Below, in pieces: positions 7,406 through 14,964 of a stretch of 64,000 nt of DNA. The notes under the pieces are model-generated. The model saw only the letters and a program-made list of their open reading frames with translations. It had not been told where the DNA came from and ran no database searches. The position numbers and the translations under genes are program-made. Source of the DNA: Deltaproteobacteria bacterium (GTDB lineage Bacteria; Myxococcota_A; UBA9160; JAFDDA01). Location: the NCBI GenBank assembly GCA_019311105.1, contig JAFDDA010000014.1, forward strand, positions 1-64,000, given 5' to 3'. Positions within the stretch are counted from its first letter, which is position 1, and each line of letters opens with the position of its first letter.

Positions 7406-10400
7406 ATGACTCAGGAGATGAAACGCGCCGTCGTCACAGCCGCCCTGCTCTTCTCCGGGCTCACGGCCCTGGTGTATCAGGTGCTCTGGACCCGGCTGCT
7501 CGGCTTCGTCTTTGGCACGACCAGCGAAGCCATCGGTAGCGTGCTCGCGATCTTCTTCACCGGAATGGCGCTCGGCAACTGGTGGGCCGCCCGACGGCTC
7601 GGCCGGGTCGAGCGACCGTTGCGCGTGTATGGCTTGCTGGAAATGGGGATCGGGGTGTGGGCCCTCCTTTCTCTCCCGTTGTTGCACGCCCTGCCCGGCC
7701 TCTACGGCCTTCTCGGGGGCGACCCCGGCCCTGGCCTGACAGCGGTCTTGCGCCTCGCGGGCACTGCGGTCGTTCTGTTGCCACCGACCATTGCCATGGG
7801 CGCGACCCTGCCCGTGGTGGCGCGTGGCGTGGTGGGGGACGACGCGACGCTTGGGCGCTGGAGCGCGGTGCTCTATGCGGCGAACACGCTCGGCGCCGTG
7901 GTCGGTGCCTACCTCTGTGGCTTCTGGCTCTTGCCCGGCATCGGCCTCACCGCCTCGGTCCAACTCGGTGCGGCGCTGAACCTGGCGGTCGGAGCTGCGG
8001 CCGTGGCTCTCGTCGGCTCCGCACCGGCCGCCGCACGGATGCAGCCCGAGCAGGCCATGCCGCGCCCGGCGTCCAACCCACTCGATCACCGCGCCGCCTT
8101 CCTCGCCTTCTTTGCCATCTCGGGCTTCGTGGCCATCGGCTACGAGATCGTCTGGTCGAAGGTCTTCGGGATCGTGATGGAAGGGACGGTCTACGGGTTC
8201 TCCGCCGTGCTGGCGGCCTACCTGGCCGGCATCGCGCTGGGCAGTGCCGCCGTTGCACCCTTCGTCGACCGGCTGCGCGACCTGCCACGCGCCTTTGGCC
8301 TGCTCCATGTGGGAGCCGGCGTGGCGGTGGCCGTCGGCATCGTCGCGGTGCCCTACCTGCCTTGGGCCCACGCTCGTCTGGCCGCCGCCGCAACCGGGAG
8401 CGATGCAGTCCACCTGCTCTTCTTGCTGGTCCTCCCCATCGTGCTCGTGCCAACGGCGCTCTTTGGTGCGGCGTTCCCGATCCTCATCCGCATCTACACC
8501 GACCGCGCCGAGAACGTGGGCGAGGGCATGGGCCGCGCCATCTCGGTCAACACCGCCGGCAGCATCGTGTCGAGTCTGCTCGTCGGGTTCTGGGCGATCC
8601 CCACCCTGGGGATGGACCGCACCCTCCATGCACTCATTCTCGTCGACCTCGGCCTTGCGACCACCGTGTTGCTGGGGTTCCAGGCCACGCGCGGGCCGGG
8701 CCGCATGCCGTCCCTCGGCGCCGCCGCGGCGGGCTTCGTGCTGGTGGCGTTCGGCTACAACGGCGTGCACGCGGAGCTGGCAGTGGCCGGGCGCAATGTC
8801 GACGCCGAGACACTCCCCGCCTATCGGGCCGCACTGGCCGAGCGATCCTCGAAGCAGATCTTCGTCCGCGAAGGGCGAAACGCCATCGTCACGGTCAGCG
8901 ACGAGCTGGGCTCGCGCCGGCTCCGCACGAACGGACTGCCCGAGGCCGCCGTGAACCTGGGCCCGCCCTATAGCCCGGCCGCGACGAGCTTGCTCGGCGC
9001 CGTGCCGTACCTCGTGGCCGAGCGACCCGAGCGCGCCCTCGTGATCGGCCTGGGCGCGGGCAGCACGGTCGAAACCCTGCTGCGAACCCCCGTGCCCAAG
9101 ATCGAGGTGGTGGAGCTCGAGCCCGGCGTCGTACAGGCCATGGGAGTGCTTCACGCCGGGCGCGCGAACCCACTCGAAGACCCGCGCGTCACGCTCCATA
9201 CAAACGACGGCCGAAACGTATTGCTGCGCGCACGCCACTCCAACGCCCCGGGCTGGGACGTGATCGCATCGCAACCGAGCCATCCCTGGTTGATCGGAGC
9301 GGCCAACCTGTTCACCGAGGAGTACTTCTCCCTCGCACGGGATGCCCTGCGACCGGGCGGGGCCTTCGCGGTCTGGGTGAACGGGTTCCGCACGGATCGC
9401 GAAGCCTTCCTCGCTCTCGTCGCGAGCTTCGGGCGCGTCTTCCCGGGCGCGATGGTGGCCGACGTCTCGGCGAGCCACGACCGCTCGGCATTCCTGCTGC
9501 TCGGGATGCGCGAGCCCGGAGCGCTCGACCCCGCACAGATTCGCGAGCGACTGGGTCACGCCCCCCTCGCCGCCCACCTGGCCCACCACGGCCTCGCCGA
9601 GGCCGAGGCAATCCTCGCTCGCTTCGAAGGGCGCGCCGAAGATTTCACCACCCTCGCCGGCGGCGCTCGCAACACCGATGACAACGCCTACATCGAGACG
9701 CGCATTCCGCGCCAGCTCGAGTGGAAGGGCCTCAACTGGGAGGGCATCGAGTCGGAACTTCCGCTCGCAGCCCCCGTGCTCCCGCCGCTCGCCCAACCGG
9801 TTTCCACCCACGCAATCGCACGCCACATCCTCGACTCGATGGCCGCCGGCAGCGAGCCGCGCCCGACGCACAAGATCGAACGACTCCTCACCCAGCTCGG
9901 CGCGGGGCTCGATGACTACGACGCAAGGCTCCTGCGTGCCGAAGCGGGCCTGTTCGATCCGGCGGCGCGGACGGCGAGTGCGGCGGCGCTGCTCGCCCTC
10001 GCCGAAGCCGACCCCGGGCGGCCTGAGCCCTGGCGAATCCTCGGGCGCCATCACGCCACACGGCGGCGCGACTTCGCCCGGGCGGGCGAAGCGTTCGCCG
10101 CCGCGCATGCCCGCAGCGCGTCCGCCCAGGATGCCTACGACGCGGCTCGCGCCTTCGATTACGTGGCCCCGGAGCGCGCCTTGCGGATGATCGAACGCAT
10201 CCCCGCGGCCGAACGGCCGCGCTTCCCGCGCCTCGTCTGGTACGAGGCCAAGCGCGCCTTGCGGGCTGGCGAGAGCGGGCCGGGCCTGGCCGACACCCTC
10301 GCGGCACTGCGCCGCTATCGCGAAACGAGCGAGGGCCGACGGATCCCCGGTGTGAACCTCACCCTGGCGCGCCTGGCCGAAGCCACCGGCGACGAGCCGC

Positions 10401-10741
10401 TCTCGCGTGCGTTCCACGAGGCCGATCGACGCGAGCGCGCCGCCCGCGCCGAACCCCACCTCGAAGCTGCGCGCGTCGCTCTCGACGCGGGCTCGCCCGA
10501 GCGGGCAGATCGGCCTTTGACCGTGGCCGCGAAACTGCTTCCCGGCAACCCCGAAGTCGCGATGCTGAGGGCGCGTTGGGCCCTCAGCCAGGGTGACCCC
10601 GCTCGCGTGGAGGCCGCCCTTGCCGAAGCGCGCGCCTGGGCCCCATCCCTCGAGGCGGCAATCCGCACCGAGAACCACTTCCGTGCCGCCCACGGGCTGG
10701 CGTTGCTCCCCGAGCAGCCGGCCGACCGCTTCACGCGTTAG
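7406..10741 (+). CDS. Fused multi-spanning membrane / spermidine synthase-like / helical-repeat protein
   Basis: About 1111 aa from MTQEMKRAVV (the track start at 7235 gives an unlikely N-terminus). Residues about 1-470 hold roughly 12-14 hydrophobic helices in two similar halves (ALVYQVLWTRLLGFVFG versus AIGYEIVWSKVFGIVM). Residues about 480-780 form a Rossmann domain of the polyamine aminopropyltransferase type (ALVIGLGAGSTVETLL, VVELEPGVVQAM, NDGRNVLL). The last about 300 residues are TPR-like helices. Such fused proteins are common in deltaproteobacterial genomes, but their substrates are unknown and many lack demonstrated spermidine synthase activity. It is monocistronic and divergent from the pilin operon. 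Confidence 0.85.
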   Translation: MTQEMKRAVVTAALLFSGLTALVYQVLWTRLLGFVFGTTSEAIGSVLAIFFTGMALGNWWAARRLGRVERPLRVYGLLEMGIGVWALLSLPLLHALPGLYGLLGGDPGPGLTAVLRLAGTAVVLLPPTIAMGATLPVVARGVVGDDATLGRWSAVLYAANTLGAVVGAYLCGFWLLPGIGLTASVQLGAALNLAVGAAAVALVGSAPAAARMQPEQAMPRPASNPLDHRAAFLAFFAISGFVAIGYEIVWSKVFGIVMEGTVYGFSAVLAAYLAGIALGSAAVAPFVDRLRDLPRAFGLLHVGAGVAVAVGIVAVPYLPWAHARLAAAATGSDAVHLLFLLVLPIVLVPTALFGAAFPILIRIYTDRAENVGEGMGRAISVNTAGSIVSSLLVGFWAIPTLGMDRTLHALILVDLGLATTVLLGFQATRGPGRMPSLGAAAAGFVLVAFGYNGVHAELAVAGRNVDAETLPAYRAALAERSSKQIFVREGRNAIVTVSDELGSRRLRTNGLPEAAVNLGPPYSPAATSLLGAVPYLVAERPERALVIGLGAGSTVETLLRTPVPKIEVVELEPGVVQAMGVLHAGRANPLEDPRVTLHTNDGRNVLLRARHSNAPGWDVIASQPSHPWLIGAANLFTEEYFSLARDALRPGGAFAVWVNGFRTDREAFLALVASFGRVFPGAMVADVSASHDRSAFLLLGMREPGALDPAQIRERLGHAPLAAHLAHHGLAEAEAILARFEGRAEDFTTLAGGARNTDDNAYIETRIPRQLEWKGLNWEGIESELPLAAPVLPPLAQPVSTHAIARHILDSMAAGSEPRPTHKIERLLTQLGAGLDDYDARLLRAEAGLFDPAARTASAAALLALAEADPGRPEPWRILGRHHATRRRDFARAGEAFAAAHARSASAQDAYDAARAFDYVAPERALRMIERIPAAERPRFPRLVWYEAKRALRAGESGPGLADTLAALRRYRETSEGRRIPGVNLTLARLAEATGDEPLSRAFHEADRRERAARAEPHLEAARVALDAGSPERADRPLTVAAKLLPGNPEVAMLRARWALSQGDPARVEAALAEARAWAPSLEAAIRTENHFRAAHGLALLPEQPADRFTR

Positions 10742-10783
10742 GGCCGTCGAAACGCCGTGACCACCGGCCCTTCGCTTCGGCCC

Positions 10784-10847
10784 GCGCGTTGCCACCGCCC
10801 TGCTTCGGCGCTGGGCCTGCGCGTTGCCACCGCCCTGCTTCGGCGCT
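10784..10847. repeat. Direct repeat, 29 bp, 35-bp period, upstream of tRNA-Glu
   Basis: GCGCGTTGCCACCGCCCTGC... occurs at 10784-10812 and 10819-10847 with no mismatches over 29 bp. It fills the gap between the fused membrane gene and the tRNA. Confidence 0.85.
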
Positions 10848-10872
10848 AGCTTGCGCCGGCTTTTCAGCCCGT

Positions 10873-10948
10873 GCTCCCATCGTCTAGCGGCCTAGGACGG
10901 GGCCCTCTCAAGGCTCAAACACGGGTTCGATTCCCGTTGGGAGCACCA
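10873..10948 (+). tRNA. tRNA-Glu (anticodon CUC)
   Basis: A 76-nt cloverleaf: acceptor GCTCCCA/TGGGAGC, D stem GTCT/GGAC, anticodon stem GGGCC/GGCTC with loop CTCTCAA (anticodon CTC), T arm ACGGG-TTCGATT-CCCGT, discriminator A and encoded CCA. CUC reads GAG, a frequent Glu codon at this GC content. The ORF-track start at 10871 lies inside this gene and is spurious. Confidence 0.95.
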
Positions 10949-11050
10949 CTTCTGCCGCGCTCGGCCAGCGTGGGCACGGCCCGAGCACATCTGACTTGTT
11001 CTCGGCCCACGGCCCGGGCACTGGCCACCCGCTCGGAGCCCGACCGCACC

Positions 11051-11638
11051 ATGCCCGACTTCGCCTTCCTGTTCATCGATTGCGAGTTCGGCGGCCTCGA
11101 CTCCGAGGCCCACGACATCACCGAAATCGGCGCCATCGTCACGGACTACCGCCTGGTCGAGATCGCCCAGGCCGAGTGGAAGGTCCGCGCTCGGCCCGAG
11201 CGCATCACGCCCGAGGCCGCCGAGATCCAGGGCTACGACGCCGAGGTCTGGGCTCGCGAGTCCGTCCCGGTCCGGCAGGCCCTCACCGAGCTCAGCGCGT
11301 TGTTGCCCAAGGGCAAGAAGGTCGTGCCGGCGGGCCAGAACGTGCGAATGGACGTGCAATTCGTCGAGAAGGCCTACAAGGCCTGCGGGATACCCTACCC
11401 GTTCGACTATCACGTGATCGACCTGGCGACACTCTTCTATGCGTGGTCGCTCGTGGCCGGCGAAACCGTCTCGGCCCTCTCGCTGCGGCAGGCCGCCACC
11501 CAGGCGGGTTTGGTGGAGGGCAACGTGCCCCATCGCGCTCTCGCGGACTCACGCCTGACCCTCGAGACCTTCCGCCACTACGTCGGCCGGCTGTCCTTGC
11601 GACCTTCGGCCGAAGGGCCGCCGCCCGAGCGCGCCTAG
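11051..11638 (+). CDS. DEDDh 3'-5' exonuclease (DnaQ/oligoribonuclease-like)
   Basis: 195 aa from ATG 11051. The exonuclease motifs are Exo I FLFIDCEFGG (Asp and Glu of the DEDD set), a central Asp in VIDLATLFYAW, and Exo III HRALADSRLT (His and Asp). This fits the DnaQ-like RNase T/exonuclease fold acting on DNA or RNA ends in the cytoplasm. No helicase or BRCT domain is attached. It ends 4 nt into the convergent kinase-like gene. The exact substrate cannot be told from sequence. Confidence 0.8.
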   Translation: MPDFAFLFIDCEFGGLDSEAHDITEIGAIVTDYRLVEIAQAEWKVRARPERITPEAAEIQGYDAEVWARESVPVRQALTELSALLPKGKKVVPAGQNVRMDVQFVEKAYKACGIPYPFDYHVIDLATLFYAWSLVAGETVSALSLRQAATQAGLVEGNVPHRALADSRLTLETFRHYVGRLSLRPSAEGPPPERA

Positions 11639-12237
11639 AGCTGGCCCTCGGCGCGCAACGAGCGCTGACGCTCCAGCTTCTCGCGGTACTTGGCGACCGC
11701 GCGTTGGTCGTAGCCCACCAAGGCCGGCAAGCACAGGCGCGCCGCGAGGCCACCCGGCCGGAACCACAGCGCCGAAGCGAAGTCGATCAAGACGGGCTCG
11801 CCACGATCATCCACCAGGACGTTGCTGCGATGGCCGAGGTCGAGGTGGACGAGCCCGCGGGTGTGGAGTTCGTCCACGGCCCGCGCGAGCGATGCGATGA
11901 AGTCCGGCCCCGCGTCGTCGAGGAGATGCCGCGAGACGCGTCGCCCGGGGCGGAACTCGAGAGCGAAGGCGAGCGGGTCGATGGAGCCGAGAAAGCTCGG
12001 GACGGCCGGGTGCCCCTCGAGCCAGCGGTACGCCGCCGCCTCGCGGGCCGTGAGCCAGCGGCCAAGAGTCGCCCGCACGAGGGCACTGCGCGGCGCGAAA
12101 TCCTTCACCACGATCTCGCGGTCCTCGACTTCGACGAGGAAGACGTCCGGGTTGCGCGAGTTGCCACGGTTCAGCACGCGAGTCGTGATGGCTGGAAGCG
12201 CGCTGCGCTCGATGCCGAGGGGCGGGGCGGCGACCAT
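11635..12237 (-). CDS. RIO/LPS-kinase-like protein kinase
   Basis: 200 aa with a compact kinase fold: an invariant-Lys segment EIVVKDFAPRS, catalytic loop HLDLGHRSNVLVDD (HxD...N) and metal motif VLIDFASA (DF in place of DFG). The small size and loop type resemble RIO kinases and the KdkA/WaaP lipopolysaccharide kinases. It is probably cytoplasmic, with no membrane helix. It lies downstream of an ECF sigma gene and a 58-aa protein, separated by a hairpin-rich spacer, and overlaps the convergent exonuclease gene by 4 nt. The target (protein or sugar) is unknown. Confidence 0.7.
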   Translation of the reverse strand: MVAAPPLGIERSALPAITTRVLNRGNSRNPDVFLVEVEDREIVVKDFAPRSALVRATLGRWLTAREAAAYRWLEGHPAVPSFLGSIDPLAFALEFRPGRRVSRHLLDDAGPDFIASLARAVDELHTRGLVHLDLGHRSNVLVDDRGEPVLIDFASALWFRPGGLAARLCLPALVGYDQRAVAKYREKLERQRSLRAEGQL

Positions 12238-12242
12238 CAGGC

Positions 12243-12362
12243 GCCGGGCCTTTGCCCGGCTTCGGGAGAACGTTGGGGAGGACGGCGGGGAAACACGCGG
12301 CGGAGGCTAATCGCCCTCTCGGGCGACGGCAACGCGGCGGCGGCGGCCCGCACGCGCGGGCC
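12243..12362 (-). other. Spacer with three stable hairpins
   Basis: Three perfect stem-loops lie in a 137-nt gap: GCCGGGC/GCCCGGC (12243-12260), TCGCCC/GGGCGA with a GAGA loop on the minus strand (12311-12326), and GGCCCGC/GCGGGCC (12345-12362). No T-tracts follow. They could pause or protect transcripts between the small ORF and the kinase-like gene. Confidence 0.5.
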
Positions 12363-12374
12363 GGGTCGCCTGGG

Positions 12375-12551
12375 CTAGCGGGGCCCCAGGCGGTTGTGCA
12401 CGAGGCTCCAGAGCTGCTCGCGGAGCCGCTCCTTGAACTCGGGGTCGAAGGGCACATCGAGGCCGTCCGCCGCGAGGAACTCCCGGAGTTCTTCTGCGCT
12501 TACGTCGGCGGCCAATTCTTCGATTTCTTCCATTTTCAACTTGGTGCTCAT
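12375..12551 (-). CDS. Small acidic hypothetical protein
   Basis: 58 aa from MSTKLKMEEIEELAADVS; the track's start at 12632 would overlap the sigma factor gene and adds an unlikely basic tail. It is strongly helical and acidic at the N-terminus, basic at the C-terminus, with no signal peptide or membrane segment. It lies 58 nt after the ECF sigma factor stop in the same direction. That position is often held by an anti-sigma factor, but this protein lacks the usual zinc finger and membrane helix. The ribosome binding site is poor, so it is a moderate call. Confidence 0.5.
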   Translation of the reverse strand: MSTKLKMEEIEELAADVSAEELREFLAADGLDVPFDPEFKERLREQLWSLVHNRLGPR

Positions 12552-12609
12552 CTCGGCGTGTTGATCCCCATCCAGGCTCGGGGTGGAACTCGAGGCTCTC
12601 TTCACGCGG

Positions 12610-13248
12610 TCAACTCCAGGCCTTCTCCGCATCGATCCCGGAGATGGTTCCGCTCGTTTCGGCCGACTCCGTCAAGAGCCGCTTGATTCGATAGAGACTC
12701 GACCGGATCGCGTCGCTCGATCGCGACGTCTGTTCGGAGATCTCCTGGATCGACAGGTTCTGCATGTGCCGCAACTCGAACACGTCCACCTGCCACGGAG
12801 CGACGTGCGAGAGTTTCTCGCCGATCGCGTCGATGTAGCGGCGCAACAAGAGCTGATCTTCCGGCGTGCCCGTGGAGAGCGACTCGGTGGGCGCCAACCC
12901 CTGGGCCTCGACGCGGTCGATCCGGGCCTCTTCCGTGCGCATGCGCCGGATCTGGTTGTTGATCGTGTTCTTCGCGATGCCATACATCCAAGACGACAAA
13001 GTCGACCGCCCCTTGTAGCTGTCGATGCAACGGAAGACCGCAGTGAATGTCTCTTGAACGACTTCTTCGGCGTCAGCGTGGTTGCGTAACCGCAGGTACG
13101 AGAAGTTGTACAGGCGCTGGAAGTAGCGTTGATATAGCGAGTCGAAGGCGTCCTGGCGTCCAGAACGGAGCGCCTCGAGGAGTTTGGCATCCTCGGCTTG
13201 ACGGACGGGCAGCTTGGATTTTGTACGGGCGCAGCTCGCGGTGGCCAA
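12610..13248 (-). CDS. ECF-family RNA polymerase sigma factor (second of pair)
   Basis: 212 aa. Sigma region 2 (DAFDSLYQRYFQRLYNFSYLRLRN, then ADAEEVVQETFTAVFR) and region 4 (LRHMQNLSIQEISEQTSRSSDAIRSSLYRIKRLL) are clear. The start is a TTG with no better in-frame ATG. A second ECF gene lies 177 nt upstream in the same orientation. No classical zinc-finger anti-sigma factor follows; a small acidic protein and a kinase-like gene do. The regulated genes cannot be deduced here. Confidence 0.85.
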   Translation of the reverse strand: MATASCARTKSKLPVRQAEDAKLLEALRSGRQDAFDSLYQRYFQRLYNFSYLRLRNHADAEEVVQETFTAVFRCIDSYKGRSTLSSWMYGIAKNTINNQIRRMRTEEARIDRVEAQGLAPTESLSTGTPEDQLLLRRYIDAIGEKLSHVAPWQVDVFELRHMQNLSIQEISEQTSRSSDAIRSSLYRIKRLLTESAETSGTISGIDAEKAWS

Positions 13249-13397
13249 CGCGGACTCCCAGCGTGGCCCCTTCCCAGTGCAGGCTTTCGGAAAATGGGGA
13301 TCTAGGTCGACCCCCCCTCTCCATGGGTAAGTGACGGGTCAGCGTCGATAGTGGCGCGAAATCGGACTGATTCTTGGAATTATTGGAGCAGACTCAG

Positions 13398-13421
13398 AAA
13401 AACTCCCCTGGGGGATGTTTC
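13398..13421 (-). terminator. Weak terminator-like hairpin after the first ECF gene
   Basis: The minus strand reads ATCCCCCAGGGGAGTTTTTC just after the ECF stop: a short 4-5 bp G/C stem followed by T5. The stem is marginal, so this is low confidence. Confidence 0.3.
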
Positions 13422-13425
13422 TCGG

Positions 13426-14016
13426 TCAGCTCCGGACTAGGGCTCTGAGCCCCGGCGCGCCAGCGAGTAGGGAGTTCCGCATTCGGTACAGGTTCGCCTT
13501 GATGGCATCCTCGGACTTGCCCAGGGCCTCGGCGATGGACTTGATGGGCTGGTGGCGAAGATGCTTCAGGTGGAAGATCCGGCGCTGGAGCGGGGTCAGG
13601 CGCTCGGAGATCACCTCGTCACAGCGCTCGAGCACCTGCCGGGCCTCGACGATCTCGTCGGCCCAGGGCTCCTTGGACGGAACCTCGGTGGCCGCATCCT
13701 CGACCGAGTCGAGCCGGGGGCGGGGCTTGCGGAACCGGCGATTCACCGTGTTTCGCGTGATCCCGAAGATCCAGACGAGCAGGGACGAGTTGCCGGCCCA
13801 GCTTTCCAGCACCCGGTGGACGGTGATGAACACGTCCTGGGTGGCGTCCTCGGCCTCGCCCGCGTCCCCGAGCCGCTTCAGAGCGAACCGGTACACACGG
13901 GGGAAGTAGGTTTCGTACAGGAGGTTGAAGGCTTCGATGTCGCCGGCGAGGATCTTCTCCACCAGCACTTCATCGCTATCCCACGGGTCTGCTTTTCGAG
14001 CGCTTCTCGGCACCAC
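13426..14016 (-). CDS. ECF-family RNA polymerase sigma factor (first of pair)
   Basis: 196 aa. Region 2 is FNLLYETYFPRVYRFALKRLG with AEDATQDVFITVHRVLESW, and region 4 is LTPLQRRIFHLKHLRHQPIKSIAEALGKSEDAIKANLYRMRNSL. The start is GTG 14016 (GTG 14013 also possible). It is clearly diverged from the adjacent ECF factor, so the pair is not a recent duplication. No anti-sigma gene is next to it. Confidence 0.85.
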   Translation of the reverse strand: MVPRSARKADPWDSDEVLVEKILAGDIEAFNLLYETYFPRVYRFALKRLGDAGEAEDATQDVFITVHRVLESWAGNSSLLVWIFGITRNTVNRRFRKPRPRLDSVEDAATEVPSKEPWADEIVEARQVLERCDEVISERLTPLQRRIFHLKHLRHQPIKSIAEALGKSEDAIKANLYRMRNSLLAGAPGLRALVRS

Positions 14017-14432
14017 ACCATCCCAGGCATGGTTCCCGTCTCGGTCGGGGGGGTCTTCGGGATTTTGGAGGTTCCGTCGGTCGGAGGCCTGGTCCGGGCA
14101 GTTGCCCGGCTCTCCGCCATCGGTCCCTTGGCGCCGGCCGGGCCGGCTGATTTCTCCCTGGACTCTCCCTTCCTCGTTCAGGAACCGGGCTTTTCAAAAG
14201 TGGGGACTCATCGTCTCGACGAAAGAGAGAGCAAGGCCCATGCCAGCCCGCGCTAGCAGGCAGGACATCCCGGAAATGCGCGTCCGAAAAGGAGTTTGGC
14301 GAATGCAGGTTCTTGCGCAGTGAGCGGGGGCACCGCCTCGGAAGTGAAGTCTTTTTCCCTTTTTGGGAGAGTCAGGTTCCTCGGTCGCCCCGGGCATCCC
14401 ATCGGTGCGGCGCACGCTGAGTGAAACTCAGA
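14017..14432. other. Intergenic region without recognisable gene
   Basis: This stretch of about 415 bp lies between the first ECF gene and the lipoprotein. Short track ORFs here (for example 14194-14415) have no family features and biased, shadow-like composition. A GGCCGGC-type palindrome at 14133-14147 is the only local structure I see; the region probably holds the ECF promoter. Confidence 0.4.
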
Positions 14433-14461
14433 AGAAGCACTCAGGGTGAGCCCGTGCTTCT
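14433..14461 (-). terminator. Hairpin at the end of the lipoprotein gene
   Basis: AGAAGCAC (14433-14440) pairs with GTGCTTCT (14454-14461), an 8-bp stem with a 13-nt loop beginning at the lipoprotein stop codon. No strong T-run follows; it is a possible end point for the glyS-ppdK-lipoprotein transcript. Confidence 0.4.
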
Positions 14462-14964
14462 CAGAGCTTGCCGGGCACCACCCACCACGCGCCGTCGACC
14501 CGCTCCCAGACGTCCTCGCGCTCGAGCACGATCGTCCAGAATCGGAGAGGCAACCCGTTGTCACCGCGCATCCGAACGGCAACCCGCGCGCGGCCCGGCC
14601 CCTCGACGGCGAACTCCTTGACCTGCGCCATGACCGCCCGGTTGCGCTCGAAGTCGACCTGGTCGAGGTCGTGGGCGAGGTCGGCGTAGTAGTCGTAGAA
14701 CGCCTCCTTGTTGAGGAAGTGGTCGCGCAGGACGGCGTCCGAGTAGGTGGCGAAGGTGTTGAAGCGGCGGCGGGAGAGCCGGCTGTAGAAGGCCTGCGCT
14801 CGCGTCTGGAACTCGATGATCGTGCGTTGATCCACGACCTCGACGCCCTGGGAGACGTCGGGCTGCGGCCCCTTGGGCGGCCCGTAGAAGCCGTCGACCC
14901 AGCCGCGAATGCCGCAGCCGGAAAGCAGCAGGGCGAAGGCAATGGCGAGCCCGGTGCGGATCAT
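14461..14964 (-). CDS. Small outer-membrane or periplasmic lipoprotein, hypothetical
   Basis: 167 aa from [18 protein letters not shown], a clear lipoprotein signal with lipobox LLSGC. The mature domain ([28 protein letters not shown]...[16 protein letters not shown]) resembles a small NTF2/SnoaL-like fold: an N-terminal helix pair followed by beta strands ending in paired Trp. No catalytic motif is recognised. Its start overlaps the ppdK stop (ATGA), so it is the last gene of glyS-ppdK-lipoprotein. The track ORF to 15588 is an artefact of reading into ppdK. Confidence 0.8.
   Translation of the reverse strand: MIRTGLAIAFALLLSGCGIRGWVDGFYGPPKGPQPDVSQGVEVVDQRTIIEFQTRAQAFYSRLSRRRFNTFATYSDAVLRDHFLNKEAFYDYYADLAHDLDQVDFERNRAVMAQVKEFAVEGPGRARVAVRMRGDNGLPLRFWTIVLEREDVWERVDGAWWVVPGKL

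Noticed and set aside
7382-10795. 1137-aa minus-strand ORF opposite the fused membrane gene
   Set aside because: Antisense shadow of a high-GC gene: low-complexity charged composition, no domains, while the plus frame has clear motifs.
10784-10847. Repeat upstream of tRNA-Glu as a phage or island attachment site
   Set aside because: The repeat does not include tRNA 3' sequence, and no integrase or second tRNA fragment is seen; xerC is the housekeeping recombinase.
12375-12632. Long 85-aa version of the small ORF
   Set aside because: It would overlap the ECF gene and begins with an arginine-rich, shadow-like stretch; the ATG at 12551 is preferred.
14194-14415. 73-aa ORF between the ECF gene and the lipoprotein
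   Set aside because: No ribosome binding site, domain or coding-like composition; left as intergenic.
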